From positions 1 through 64,000 of the forward strand of contig CAZBKB010000004.1 in assembly GCA_964492425.1 (NCBI GenBank): a stretch of 64,000 bases of DNA, given 5' to 3'. The stretch's first letter is position 1. Each line of letters starts with the position of its first letter. The position numbers and the translations under genes were made by a program. Below, piece after piece: positions 1 to 9,371 of the stretch. This DNA comes from LBZV01 sp000993855 (GTDB taxonomy: Bacteria; Patescibacteriota; Microgenomatia; Curtissbacterales; GWA2-41-24). The notes beneath the pieces are model-generated. The model was not told where the DNA came from. It was given only the letters and a program-made list of their open reading frames with translations, and did not search any database.

Positions 1-1
1 A

Positions 2-217
2 CCATCTTTGTTGTACTACGGAATTGGAATGTCTCAGTACGGGTATAGATACAGTTTGGATTTTTTCCCTTTACTCTTCTTAATTCTTTTGACTACTTTT
101 AAAGAAAAATTGCCGACTCTGGCCAAAATTATAATTTTGGTTGGTGTGTTGTTTAACCTTTTTTACATGCTGAGTATCTGGAACGCGTATCCACTATTTT
201 TTTGGCTAAATGGGTAA
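2..217 (+). CDS. C-terminal end of a membrane glycosyltransferase-like protein (partial)
   Basis: The reading frame is open at the left window edge and ends in TAA, so only about 71 C-terminal residues are present. They contain a GxSQYGYRYSLDF-type motif, then a hydrophobic segment, a short basic stretch and a second hydrophobic segment. An (S/Q)xGYRY(x)LDF motif before the last membrane helices is common in GT-C (GT39/ArnT-like) membrane glycosyltransferases, and that fits the neighbourhood. The family call is an inference from a short tail. Its stop codon directly abuts the stop codon of the convergent minus-strand gene, so there is no spacer for a terminator. Confidence 0.55.
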   Translation, partial: PSLLYYGIGMSQYGYRYSLDFFPLLFLILLTTFKEKLPTLAKIIILVGVLFNLFYMLSIWNAYPLFFWLNG

Positions 218-1018
218 TTATTTGTAATACTTAAACTTAATTAATTTTGATTGATGAACTAAGTATGTGGCTGTCGTCCAAAGTGTTTGCAGACCATATT
301 TTGTTGATTTTGCGAAATTTATTGAAGATGCATCTTTAAAATACTTACATGGTATTGGTATCTCAGAAATATTAAAGTTAAATGAGAGGGCGGATAGAAG
401 GATCTGTTGGTCGAAAATGAAATCGTCGGAAAATTTATTATAAGGAACGGTTTTTAAAACCCGACTACTATATGCCCTAAACCCCGTATGGTACTCCGAT
501 AAATTGAGCCCCAGGGCAAGATTCTCAACGAGGGTCAAGAAACGATTGGCAAAATATTTCCAGCGAGGCATGCCGCCGGCAAGAACCTGGTGTCGTGTTT
601 GAATCCTGGATCCTAGCATGATGTCTGCCCTACCGTTTACTATTGCTTCGCAGAGTATCCCGACTAATTTTGCGTCGTATTGATAATCCGGATGGACCAT
701 GACAACAACATCCGGGTTCCTTTTGAGGGCCTCTATATAACATGTTTTTTGGTTCCCGCCATATCCTCTATTCTTTGTGTGCTGATAGACATTGATGCCA
801 AGTTTTCTCGCTTTCTCTACTGTCCTGTCACTTGACGCGTCGTCGACAAGTATCACTTCTTGAATTAGATCTTTTGGTAAATCGTTATATGTGTCCGTAA
901 CGGTTTTTTCTGCATTGTAAGCCGGCATAACAACGACTATTTTGGGTTTTCTTAGTGGATCCCAAAGAATATTGTGATTAATAATTTTGGACAATTGTTC
1001 TCTATTCTTTTCAGACAT
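218..1018 (-). CDS. Family 2 glycosyltransferase, polyprenyl-phosphate hexose synthase-like
   Basis: This 266-residue cytoplasmic GT-A fold protein has the family 2 N-terminus VVVMPAYNAEKTV, the nucleotide-sugar site VDDASSDRT and a GYGGNQKTC segment. HPDYQYD stands at the usual DxD metal-site position, and GSR follows. This arrangement is typical of the dolichyl-phosphate mannose/glucose synthase (DPM/DPG) branch, which loads a hexose onto a polyprenyl phosphate for later use by membrane GT-C enzymes. The C-terminus ends in a basic tail without clear membrane helices. It is the last gene of a minus-strand run of glycan genes. The sugar cannot be predicted. Confidence 0.8.
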   Translation of the reverse strand: MSEKNREQLSKIINHNILWDPLRKPKIVVVMPAYNAEKTVTDTYNDLPKDLIQEVILVDDASSDRTVEKARKLGINVYQHTKNRGYGGNQKTCYIEALKRNPDVVVMVHPDYQYDAKLVGILCEAIVNGRADIMLGSRIQTRHQVLAGGMPRWKYFANRFLTLVENLALGLNLSEYHTGFRAYSSRVLKTVPYNKFSDDFIFDQQILLSALSFNFNISEIPIPCKYFKDASSINFAKSTKYGLQTLWTTATYLVHQSKLIKFKYYK

Positions 1019-1021
1019 TTG

Positions 1022-1973
1022 TCATTGCTTGAATTTACTTAATACTTCACTCTCTGAAATTATAAAGTCATTTGTATCATTTGTAACCAGCAAATTTGGA
1101 ATTGACAAAATCGCAAGAAAAAAGCCATTAAAAAACGATATGTCTAAGTTTAGAAAGGCTCTTAACAAATGATATGGCAGCCAGACAATGTGTAATGTAA
1201 TCAAATAATAATCGCCAATGTTTTTCCAGACGAAAAGAAATTGATTTTTATAAGATACTGATTTTATACGAAATGTAGATGAGCTTTTAACAATTGCTCC
1301 CAGCTGGTGGTAATGGTCAACTTTTGAGAGTGGTTCAAAGTAGCAGTAATAACCACTTCTCCAAGCTCTGAATCCTAAATCTATATCTTCCCAATAAAAT
1401 GGCTTATAAATTTCGTCAAAACCTCCCAGTTTTAAGAATTTATTTTTGTCAAATATTGACGAACCTCCAGATGTCCATAGGGTCACACCACGTTCTGGTA
1501 TTGCTGCAAAATGTATTAAAAAACCTCTCTTGTAAATAGCTCCACCTCTACCCCTGGGGATCACTCTTTTATTTTCATGACTTTGATCTTCCAGACCCAC
1601 CGAGAATGTTTTATCGTTCTTGAAATATTTTAGAGCAGGATTTAAAAAATATTTTCTCGGTGATACATCCGAGTTTATTAAGAGAATAAGCTTTGAGTTT
1701 GATGCTTTAATTCCTGTATTGGCAGCATGGGCAAACCCTACGTTACTTTTTAGTCTTATTACTTTTACCTTCTTAAATTTTTTATGAATTATTTTTACAG
1801 ACTCATCAGGTGAAAAAATACGCTGTACGAGCTAGGACCAATNNNNNNNNNNTTGATGCATCGTCTACAATAATAATCTCACTATTTGGACAATGTTTAA
1901 TAATAGTTGGAATATTCTGTAAAAGCAGCTTTGCTCCGTTATAATTTGGGATTACTACTGAGATTTTTTCCAT
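1022..1973 (-). CDS. Family 2 glycosyltransferase interrupted by an assembly gap
   Basis: The N-terminus begins with ATG at 1973 and reads MEKISVVIPNYNG and then IIIVDDAS up to the run of Ns (1843-1852). The rest of the domain follows from about 1813, with SPDESVKII, an NSD metal site and an ED/WEDIDLGFRAWR motif, and ends in a membrane-associated tail. The two halves belong to one family 2 glycosyltransferase of about 305 residues, similar to rhamnosyltransferase-like enzymes. In the deposited sequence they sit in different frames, and an in-frame TAG occurs at 1832-1834, next to the gap. I read this as an assembly fault, not a pseudogene. The start overlaps the end of the upstream YfhO gene by 19 bases. 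Confidence 0.75.
1814..1853. other. Assembly gap with probably spurious flanking bases
   Basis: Ten Ns at 1843-1852 are bordered by bases that break the glycosyltransferase frame. If roughly 1814-1853 is removed, the left end (GATGCATCA) and the right end (TCACCTGATGAG) share TCA and join in frame to give DDASPDESVKII, a normal family 2 motif. The gap therefore probably contains no missing coding sequence. Confidence 0.6.
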
Positions 1974-4276
1974 ATGACCGCTGACGATGCAAGTAAAATC
2001 ATTAACCCTACTGCCGAGATTAATAAAGCCTTGAAGAAAATACTCGGTCTATATTTAAGAAGCAATATGTGCTCTCCTTGGGGGATTACTACTGATTGAA
2101 GTAAATAATCTACCTCCGATATATTTTTTTCTTTTCCATCTATATATGCTTTCCAGCCTGGATAGTAGATATTTGAGATAACCAGAGGAGTATCACTTCT
2201 TGACCTTGTCCTCACTAACACAGACTGATCAGAGTAGCCAATGATTTCCGCCTGGGCATTTGGGTCACCGTTTTTAAATTCAAAATTATTTGCATAGGCA
2301 ACTTTATCAATTTCAGTAGATTTTAATAAATTATTGAGTGTTTCCTCTTTGCTTTGCGTTCTAACAATATCAGTTACAAAAAAGACTCTTGCCAGAGCAT
2401 TATTATTTTTATATATTTTTGTTTCACCTTCTTGCAAAACTTTTTCAAACTGAGGGTCATTTATATCATCAAAGGTCAATATGAATTTAACATTCATTAA
2501 GTCTGTAATATTTGATCGGATATTTTCTGGTGTAATAAATCTATTCAATGAAACTTCCTCATTTTTTACTTGATTTGATTGCCAAGCGTTTGCAAATTGG
2601 CCGTACTTTTTGAGATAAAGCGGATCATATCCGCTGACTGCTTCTATTTTATAAGGTGTAAGGCTATTTGGGTTTGCTATTCTTCTGTCTGTCGACATGA
2701 CCCTAAATGGTTTATCTTTTTGTATCAAGTAATCTGTTATCTTAGTCTTCGGGTATATAATTTCTGAGCTTGAAAAAGGTGTAAATTTGTAAGCAAAATA
2801 AAAAAGTTCGGTAAGTGTTACTGCGAATATTGCAAAAATTAGTAAACCTTTTTTATCTTTTTGAAAACTTAAAATAATAAGCATTGAAAGAACAATAGTT
2901 GTGACTAACGGGATAATCAAATTTCTCATTGCAACGTGTTGGGGAACGATATTGATTAAATTAGGGAACCAATCTTTTGATATATTCGTAATTAATATTA
3001 GAGTGCTAAGCGGAATAAATATTATTAATAATGAAAGAAATAAAAATTTCTTATTGTTGTGAAACAATTCATTTTCTAAACCGTATGCGGCTAAAACAAC
3101 CAGACTAAAATTCAATAAATATATTATTCTTGATGGTTGCATTGAAGAAATAATTGGAAAATGTAAAATGAATGGTATTTGCGATATTGGATTATTAAGA
3201 GCAAACAGTAGTGAAATAAAGACAAGCAATACAAAGAATATTGTTTGTATATTAGTTTTTAAAATTGCCAATAATGCAAAAAATAATGGTAATATTCCTA
3301 TAAAAGACACAAACTCTCCATAATTCCAAACTCCCCAATAGTTACCTTTTGTCGGATTTCCGAAATAATCTGGGGCTATTATTTGAATTAAATGTTGAAT
3401 GGGAAGAAACCAATCTTCTCTTTGAGGAAAAAATGATTGATCCGCTACTCTATTTGAAGCTTTTAAAAACTCATAAGCAGGCAATAGCTGCGGAGAAGCA
3501 ATTAGTAGTGATAAGACAACACTTGAAAAAAATATAATTAAAATACTCCATTTTTTCTCTGTAATCGTTATAAAAGTTGCATAAAATATCCCCGCTATAA
3601 GTACATACATTGCAGTTTGATAATGTCCTGCCAAGAACACTAAAGCCAGAGCAATGGTCAAGATTAGAAAATTGGATGAAGTCAGCTTTTTAGTAATTTT
3701 GTTTACACAAAAAAGAACTAGTGGTAAAAAGGAAGCAGTAATACTAATAGTTCCCCAAGTTAGCCAGACAACAAAAAATCCAGTAAAGGGGAGAACTGTC
3801 GCTCCAAAAAGCGAGGATATTATTTGTAAATTTAGGCTTCTCAGGAAAATATATGTAAATAAAGAGGCTAAAATATTGCCCATTATGATTTGCAGTATCC
3901 ATGCGTATTTAAAAGGAAATATAAGAAAGATTATATTTAAAGGCTGTAAGGCAGCTGATTGTATATTTGCCAAAAGTGGTTGACCTGAAAAACTGTAGGG
4001 ATTCCATAATGGAATTTCTAAGTTTTTTAGATTGTCAATTGCTGTTTTGCGCCATGGGAATGTTTGGAGAATAGGATCGGTTATCAACGGATTTTTAACA
4101 GGATATTTACCCGGGTTGTAACCTTGAAATTGATCATCTCTCCAAGGATGATATAGGCCAATGAGGGAATCTGCTGGGATCGGCATTTTACCGATTAGAA
4201 GTTGCGGCAGAAAAAAAAATGATATTATTACTACTAAAATTATGGGTGGCAGAAATCTAATATATAATCTCTTCAT
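1955..4276 (-). CDS. YfhO-family membrane glycosyltransferase (GT-C)
   Basis: This 773-residue protein has an N-terminal helix and a large first extracytoplasmic loop with the Asp-containing MPIPADSLIGLYHPW segment and PLWNPYSFSGQPLLANIQ. About twelve membrane segments follow, then a soluble C-terminal domain with IYYPGWKAYIDG and a last helix. The loop and the YPGWKAYVDG motif are hallmarks of YfhO (PF09586). In Firmicutes YfhO transfers sugars from undecaprenyl-phosphate donors to lipoteichoic acid outside the membrane. The acceptor here is unknown. It overlaps both neighbours by about 20 bases and is surely co-transcribed. A second copy lies at 22438-24792 and shares the PLWNPYSFSG and LANIQ motifs. 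Confidence 0.85.
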   Translation of the reverse strand: MKRLYIRFLPPIILVVIISFFFLPQLLIGKMPIPADSLIGLYHPWRDDQFQGYNPGKYPVKNPLITDPILQTFPWRKTAIDNLKNLEIPLWNPYSFSGQPLLANIQSAALQPLNIIFLIFPFKYAWILQIIMGNILASLFTYIFLRSLNLQIISSLFGATVLPFTGFFVVWLTWGTISITASFLPLVLFCVNKITKKLTSSNFLILTIALALVFLAGHYQTAMYVLIAGIFYATFITITEKKWSILIIFFSSVVLSLLIASPQLLPAYEFLKASNRVADQSFFPQREDWFLPIQHLIQIIAPDYFGNPTKGNYWGVWNYGEFVSFIGILPLFFALLAILKTNIQTIFFVLLVFISLLFALNNPISQIPFILHFPIISSMQPSRIIYLLNFSLVVLAAYGLENELFHNNKKFLFLSLLIIFIPLSTLILITNISKDWFPNLINIVPQHVAMRNLIIPLVTTIVLSMLIILSFQKDKKGLLIFAIFAVTLTELFYFAYKFTPFSSSEIIYPKTKITDYLIQKDKPFRVMSTDRRIANPNSLTPYKIEAVSGYDPLYLKKYGQFANAWQSNQVKNEEVSLNRFITPENIRSNITDLMNVKFILTFDDINDPQFEKVLQEGETKIYKNNNALARVFFVTDIVRTQSKEETLNNLLKSTEIDKVAYANNFEFKNGDPNAQAEIIGYSDQSVLVRTRSRSDTPLVISNIYYPGWKAYIDGKEKNISEVDYLLQSVVIPQGEHILLLKYRPSIFFKALLISAVGLMILLASSAVIWKKSQ

Positions 4277-5306
4277 ATCTTTTTATAAACACTTCTTTTG
4301 AAAACCTTTTACTGTTATTGATTGCACCTGCGGCAAGCATCTTCATTTTTTTACTATCTTGTATGAGATTTAGAGTTTTTTGTAGCAACTGCGTCTTTGT
4401 TGACCAAAGTAAACCATCTTTATTTTCAGTCACGATCTCTTTCTGGCCACCGTGATTTATGACAACAGGAACAGCTCCTGAAGCAGATGCTTCTACAGTT
4501 GAGATTCCAAAATGCTCCATTTTTTGGGGAAATTTTTGTTCGTCTACGCCATAACCCGTTGCATGCCAGTAAAGTGAAGCTTTTGAGTAAAGATCTGTTA
4601 ACTGTTGCTGGGTTGCATTGTCGATAATCCTTATTGCAAATCCAGCTGAGCTTTTTCTTAATTGTCTTAAGTATTTTTGATCCTCTTTTTTGGCTTGTCC
4701 TACAAGATATAATTTCCAATCATTTTTCATTTTATATAGCTCTTTAAAAACTTCTATTAGGACTTCCTGCTTTTTTGGATGAAGCTGGTTTTTGCCAAAG
4801 CGACCTACCGAAAGAATTATTTTTTCTTTTTGTTTAGGTTTTAGTGAGTGAATATCAACAGGTGGATATATTACTTGTGAATTCACATTAAAACTTTTGT
4901 CTATAAAGCGCTTTGTAAAATAGGAGTTGGCTATTATGTATTTGTAGCTTTTAAGCTTAATTCGCGATGACATTGATATATTATTGATAATAAAAGGCAC
5001 CTGGAAGTGGAGAATGTTTTTCTTTGCAAAAGATAATGGGATACTGCCATCAGAAAGTACAAAGATGAGATCGTAAATCCTGGTTGATAAGAATCTATTA
5101 ATATTTTTTTCGTTGAAAATGTTAGGTGTAAAACGAGTGTTAGATAAATCAATTTTTAGAAATTTAGAGAGCGGGGCTTTAATCGCAGTATCGTCCCAAA
5201 ATACCTCAACTTCTTCCTTTTGAGACATATGAGATGCTAGTGTGAGAATGTACCTTTCACCACCTCCAAATATATCCAGATAAGGACTATAAAAACCAAC
5301 TTTCAT
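4257..5306 (-). CDS. Family 4 glycosyltransferase
   Basis: This 349-residue retaining glycosyltransferase has the GT-B fold. The N-terminus MKVGFYSPYLDIFGGGERY carries the glycine-rich acceptor-side loop. The C-terminal domain opens with ILSVGRFGKNQLHPKK and contains the E-x7-E region FGISTVEASASGAVPVV followed by GGQKEIV, which binds the nucleotide sugar. Length and motif order fit complete GT4 enzymes that extend lipid-linked glycans in the cytoplasm. It overlaps the downstream YfhO gene by 20 bases and follows the methyltransferase gene by 19. The sugar specificity cannot be read from the sequence. Confidence 0.85.
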   Translation of the reverse strand: MKVGFYSPYLDIFGGGERYILTLASHMSQKEEVEVFWDDTAIKAPLSKFLKIDLSNTRFTPNIFNEKNINRFLSTRIYDLIFVLSDGSIPLSFAKKNILHFQVPFIINNISMSSRIKLKSYKYIIANSYFTKRFIDKSFNVNSQVIYPPVDIHSLKPKQKEKIILSVGRFGKNQLHPKKQEVLIEVFKELYKMKNDWKLYLVGQAKKEDQKYLRQLRKSSAGFAIRIIDNATQQQLTDLYSKASLYWHATGYGVDEQKFPQKMEHFGISTVEASASGAVPVVINHGGQKEIVTENKDGLLWSTKTQLLQKTLNLIQDSKKMKMLAAGAINNSKRFSKEVFIKRYEEIIY

Positions 5307-5325
5307 AGGTTTAAGTATAACGCGT

Positions 5326-6003
5326 TTATTTGAAAATAATTAAATACGCCCGGTTGATACTCTTTGAATAAGGTTTTTTTGAGAGTATAAAATAAAAAAA
5401 TGGATTACTGATTAAATTGAAAAGTAATTTAAAATAATATATTAACTTGCGAATGACTTTTACCGTTGGGTCAAATATATATAGCTTAAAGAGGTACTCA
5501 TTTATTTTTATAATACCCGAATAATAAATTATTGTCTTAAAATTTTTTGTAATTTTTTCTATCTCTTCCCTTTGTGGCAAACCATATTTAATATGCTCCT
5601 TAAGGTAAGTTACATTGATGCCTTTTTTCACCAGGAAAGTTTGCATTTTTCTTTCATAGTTAGTGTGCTCTATAGTTCCAATCGGAAATGAAAGTATCAC
5701 CTTTTTTTGTGCAACTCTGAGTAAATCATTAATAAACTTTTCTCTGTTTTTTTTAGGTATATGTTCAAGTACATCTATGGCACATACGACGTCAAAAGAG
5801 CACTGTTTGAAAGGAAGATTAGTTTTTTTTATCAGTACGTCACCAGTGTCTAAATTAGCCACTATTATATTTTTAGGTTTTATAAATTGTGATAGGTGAT
5901 TTAATTCGCCACCCACATCAAGTACAGAATCGCTCTTTTCAATAAACTCTGATACCTTTTTATGTCTTTCATAGACATCATAGGGCAAAAATACTTTATA
6001 CAT
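5326..6003 (-). CDS. Class I SAM-dependent methyltransferase
   Basis: This 225-residue protein has the class I methyltransferase motif I in degenerate form (SVLDVGGELNHL) and the downstream motif CSFDVVCAIDVLEHIP, which marks the SAM-binding Rossmann fold of the Methyltransf_11/25 group. The C-terminal third is hydrophobic and basic, with segments that could lie on or in the membrane. Its position between GT4 and GT2 genes suggests O-methylation of a glycan or lipid-linked sugar, but this is inferred from context only. The start overlaps the end of the preceding GT2 gene by 8 bases. Confidence 0.7.
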   Translation of the reverse strand: MYKVFLPYDVYERHKKVSEFIEKSDSVLDVGGELNHLSQFIKPKNIIVANLDTGDVLIKKTNLPFKQCSFDVVCAIDVLEHIPKKNREKFINDLLRVAQKKVILSFPIGTIEHTNYERKMQTFLVKKGINVTYLKEHIKYGLPQREEIEKITKNFKTIIYYSGIIKINEYLFKLYIFDPTVKVIRKLIYYFKLLFNLISNPFFYFILSKKPYSKSINRAYLIIFK

Positions 6004-6772
6004 TTTTTGCTTCTTTAATTTTTACCTTAGTATTGTTTTGTATTTCCCATAAGTAAGTTAAAACCATTGCAATATGCAGTGACTGGAAAACTGCTTGTAT
6101 AAAACCTATAAGACCATCTAAAAAGCCTAATTTCACTATGTATCTTTTAGTGAATTCTCGTACCATTGCCTTTACAATTTTAAATTTTGTGACAGAAGGG
6201 TGGTTGATATCGGTATAAAGTTCTGCTTCAATTTGTGCCCACTTAATAGATTTATCGATCATTCTTGTTATACTGCGAGCTGTTAAGTGCTTAATTGGAT
6301 TTTTGGTGTATCCAAAGGAACCTTTGATTATTGGACTTTCGTGTACTTGACCTTCCCAGCCTATTAAATCTTCTTTTTTAAATAATCGTGGTACATAATC
6401 CGGCCACCATCCTCCATGTTTTAACCATTTGCCTAAAATGTAATTTTGTCTTGGAAAATAAAATGCAGAACTCTTACGATGATTGACGAGTTGTTTAATT
6501 TCCGAAATTGTTTCTCTTGACAGCCTTTCATCAGCATCAATATAGAGAAGCCAATCGGATGATGATTTTTCTTTGAGTATATTCCTATCTATATCAAATC
6601 GATTTTTTTGCGACTTTAGTACTTTTACTCCAAGACTTTTTGCAATTTCTGTTGTATTGTCTGTTGATTTTTGATCAAGAATCAAAATTTCATTAACAAA
6701 ATCAAGCTGCTTAATGCAATCACTTATCATGTCTTCTTCGTTTTTTGTTAAAATCAGCGCAGATATGCTCAT
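5996..6772 (-). CDS. Family 2 glycosyltransferase, WaaE/KdtX-like
   Basis: This 258-residue protein starts MSISALILTKNEEDMISDCI and has the sugar-nucleotide site ILILDQKSTDNT, the DxD motif in LLYIDADERLS and the WWPDYVPRLF motif. This set is characteristic of the beta-1,4-glucosyltransferase (WaaE/KdtX) subgroup of GT2. The C-terminal region is amphipathic and probably sits on the membrane. A paralogue with the same IDADER and WWPDYxxRLF motifs is at 10053-10958. It overlaps both neighbours by a few bases. Confidence 0.8.
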   Translation of the reverse strand: MSISALILTKNEEDMISDCIKQLDFVNEILILDQKSTDNTTEIAKSLGVKVLKSQKNRFDIDRNILKEKSSSDWLLYIDADERLSRETISEIKQLVNHRKSSAFYFPRQNYILGKWLKHGGWWPDYVPRLFKKEDLIGWEGQVHESPIIKGSFGYTKNPIKHLTARSITRMIDKSIKWAQIEAELYTDINHPSVTKFKIVKAMVREFTKRYIVKLGFLDGLIGFIQAVFQSLHIAMVLTYLWEIQNNTKVKIKEAKNV

Positions 6773-7659
6773 AAGTTTCTTGTACTTCTTCCAAGATTTC
6801 TAGTCATAAAATCTATAAGTGCTGCTCTTTTTATGGGATCATTTGATTGGCTGATAATTTGTTTAAATACTGCAAATTTTATTTTTGGCTTCGCGTATCT
6901 AAATGCAAATAATAATCTATTTCTAGAAATGTAATAGTCTTGAATCTTTGATCCAGAACCTCCAGCTGATGCTGCATTCTTGTGCCACAAAATGGCTTTG
7001 GGTTCAAAGATAATTCTGTATCCCATTTTCTTTGTTCTAAGCGAGAAATCCATATCTTCAAGATAAAGAAAGTATCTCTCGTCGAAAAGACCTACTTTTT
7101 TAAAAACATCACTTTTTGCAAATATACAAGCACCGGTTGCATATTCTACTTCTTCAGTTTTATCGTATTGCCCTTGGTCTACTTCGTCTACTCCTCTATG
7201 TATTCCAATAACGTTGTTCCAATCAATAAATCCACCTGCATACCAAATTACTTTTCCGAGGCATGATTTTTTATACCTTTTTTTGTGAAATTCGAAACCA
7301 GGATAAAAATATATTTTTGGAGATACTATTGAATTCTTTGCTGATTTCAATAAATTTATGATTAGGTCTTTTTCAAGTTTGACATCATTATTGATAACGC
7401 AGATGTAATCAGCTTTATTTTCCAAAGCATATTTTATACCCACATTATTACCTCCCGAATAACCAAGATTATTTTTATTTGCTATTAGAACTATATCCTT
7501 TATCTTTTTTAAAGTGACCGTAGACTGATCTTTTGATGCATTGTCAACTACTATTGTTTCCAAATTTATCCCCTTTTGAGTTTGCAGTCCTATTGAATCT
7601 ATACACTCAAGTGTATTTTGAAGGCCATTGTAATTTAAAACGATTATTGCGATTTTCAT
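6769..7659 (-). CDS. Family 2 glycosyltransferase, rhamnosyltransferase-like
   Basis: This 296-residue GT2 enzyme has the N-terminal AIIVLNYNGLQNTLECI, the donor site IVVDNASKDQST, NLGYSGGNNVGI, the metal site INNDV and the late FDERYFLYLEDMDFSLR motif. These define the GT2 subgroup of rhamnosyltransferases and galactofuranosyltransferases (cd04186-like). rml and rmd genes in the same window make a rhamnose donor plausible, but this is inference. It overlaps the GT2 after it and the membrane-anchored protein before it by 4 bases each (ATGA-type junctions), so translation is probably coupled. Confidence 0.82.
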   Translation of the reverse strand: MKIAIIVLNYNGLQNTLECIDSIGLQTQKGINLETIVVDNASKDQSTVTLKKIKDIVLIANKNNLGYSGGNNVGIKYALENKADYICVINNDVKLEKDLIINLLKSAKNSIVSPKIYFYPGFEFHKKRYKKSCLGKVIWYAGGFIDWNNVIGIHRGVDEVDQGQYDKTEEVEYATGACIFAKSDVFKKVGLFDERYFLYLEDMDFSLRTKKMGYRIIFEPKAILWHKNAASAGGSGSKIQDYYISRNRLLFAFRYAKPKIKFAVFKQIISQSNDPIKRAALIDFMTRNLGRSTRNL

Positions 7660-9308
7660 CTTAAGAGATCTGCTGGAGATTTAAATCTTGATAATATTTG
7701 ATAGTCAAATGAGTACTTTCCGGGCAAGATACCTTTAAATCCATAAAGATCATCACCTGGGACAAATCCAAAAAATATTTCTCCATTTATACTTGAAAAT
7801 CTCAAAGTATTTAATAACTCAACCATATTTTCTTGTAAATTTTGTATTCTAAATCGATTTTTATCAATTTCATAACTTTTATTTTTAACAAGATATTTTC
7901 CATCTTTTTTTAATCCTGACAAGTCTACTTCTATTAAACTATTATCAAGCTTTATAGAGAATTGATCAAAGTTACTGTTTATTTCATATTTTTTTGATGG
8001 ACCTAAATCTATTTGGTTAGAATATTTAACTTGATCTATTGTAGCCGAAGTGTTTTTTAAAAGATAAGTATCAGTATCTTTTAAAAAATAATCATTAAAA
8101 GGATGATTTTGATAATATCTTAAGTCTTTAAGTATAAAATGATTGTCCTCTTTAAAAAGGGCTAACCTGAATTTTGGTGACATGTACCATATGTTGTCTC
8201 CTTTTAGAAGTACATGATTTGGGGATAAATCAGGATACTTATTTTTATACCAAAAAGCAAAACCGCTTAATGTTAGCACTTGCACATTACTACTTTTTTG
8301 GAGATTTCCAATTACATCGAGTTGTTTGTCAAATTCGCTTGCAAACCTATCCGCCTCTTGTGCTGCCTCCAGCCCGATAGTAATTTGCATAAAATCATTT
8401 ATAGTATTTGATAAATAATTTTCTAAGAGATTTAAAAAATAATCGGTTGTGAAACCATTACTTATATAGTCATTTGCTTGAAGGCTTTGCCTTGAATGCT
8501 TAATTTCTTTACCATAGCTTGCTACTGGATCACGTTGCGCCCATTGAATGGTGACTATCGGAACTTTACTTGTTAAGCTTGAGGCTGGTTCAAGTGGGTT
8601 TAGAGTTGCCGGATAATAGGGTACAGATAAATACTTGCCCCAGATTGAAGCAGCATCGGTGTCAAATTGGTCAGATAGGGTTAGAGCGGCAGTGACATTT
8701 AATTTCGTCAAGAGCAGATTTGAGTAGGCATCAATGTACCATGCACCTACCACATGCGGAGAGTAATAAAAAACCTCATTAAATTTCTTAAAGTATGTAC
8801 TAATTAATTTTTTTCTTTCTTTTTGTGAATAACCGGACAGGAAAACTTTATCTGGTCTGTAGTAGTCTCCTTCGTCAATTTTATATTTGACACGAGCATC
8901 TGATGCCCACTTTCTACTCACCTCTAATAACGCACCAACTTCTTGTGTTGAGCTTTGTGACTTTAAGAGGCTTATTATTTCTTCGTCGTCGAGATTGTCA
9001 TATTGAATAAGCCATGTAGCATTTAGGTTTCTGCTGGTTATAGAAAATAGTTGCCTCTCTAAAGACTCCGTTAACTTATTATTCCATTGCTCCCTGCTTC
9101 TTATAGGGTTTACAATTGTTATAAATTTTTCATAATTGGGATTTTCTTTTGTTTTCCCATTTGATATGGTTAAAGCTGTATGACTGTTTTTTTTATGTAT
9201 CGCATTTACTAAGTTGTTTTTATACTTGAAGCGCTGAGAAATAAGAAGAAATATAACGGCTGCAAGCAGAAAAATTAACAGAATGTGTGCATCCCTTTGT
9301 AATTTCAT
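7656..9308 (-). CDS. Membrane-anchored deacetylase/glycosidase-like extracytoplasmic protein
   Basis: This 550-residue protein has an N-terminal hydrophobic anchor (residues 9-24) and an otherwise soluble, outward-facing body. The middle region carries VGAWYIDAYSN, a SDQFDTDAASIWG stretch and IQWAQRDPVASYG. These remind me of a NodB-like or GH57-like beta/alpha-barrel group annotated as polysaccharide deacetylase-like. The canonical NodB HxxxH motif is not evident, so activity is uncertain. The C-terminal 200 residues look beta-rich and may bind substrate. It heads the run of genes reading towards 218 and faces the cyclophilin gene divergently across 63 bases. Confidence 0.45.
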   Translation of the reverse strand: MKLQRDAHILLIFLLAAVIFLLISQRFKYKNNLVNAIHKKNSHTALTISNGKTKENPNYEKFITIVNPIRSREQWNNKLTESLERQLFSITSRNLNATWLIQYDNLDDEEIISLLKSQSSTQEVGALLEVSRKWASDARVKYKIDEGDYYRPDKVFLSGYSQKERKKLISTYFKKFNEVFYYSPHVVGAWYIDAYSNLLLTKLNVTAALTLSDQFDTDAASIWGKYLSVPYYPATLNPLEPASSLTSKVPIVTIQWAQRDPVASYGKEIKHSRQSLQANDYISNGFTTDYFLNLLENYLSNTINDFMQITIGLEAAQEADRFASEFDKQLDVIGNLQKSSNVQVLTLSGFAFWYKNKYPDLSPNHVLLKGDNIWYMSPKFRLALFKEDNHFILKDLRYYQNHPFNDYFLKDTDTYLLKNTSATIDQVKYSNQIDLGPSKKYEINSNFDQFSIKLDNSLIEVDLSGLKKDGKYLVKNKSYEIDKNRFRIQNLQENMVELLNTLRFSSINGEIFFGFVPGDDLYGFKGILPGKYSFDYQILSRFKSPADLLR

Positions 9309-9331
9309 TTTCCTCTTATTATATATCTCTA

Positions 9332-9361
9332 TTGACTAAACATATGTGTTTTCAATAAACT
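9332..9361 (+). promoter_or_regulatory. Possible promoter for the cyclophilin gene
   Basis: TTGACT at 9332-9337 and TAAACT at 9356-9361 are separated by 18 bases. A transcript from here would begin within a few bases of the GTG start at 9372, giving an almost leaderless mRNA. The -10 box matches consensus only partly. Confidence 0.35.
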
Positions 9362-9371
9362 ATCCGGAAAC

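Noticed and set aside
1022..1600. Separate 192-residue gene starting at GTG 1600
   Set aside because: It is the C-terminal part of the gapped GT2 gene; the missing N-terminus is readable upstream of the gap.
3349..3983. Plus-strand frames inside the first YfhO gene
   Set aside because: Low-complexity hydrophobic helices leave antisense frames open; no start signal or family-like motif.
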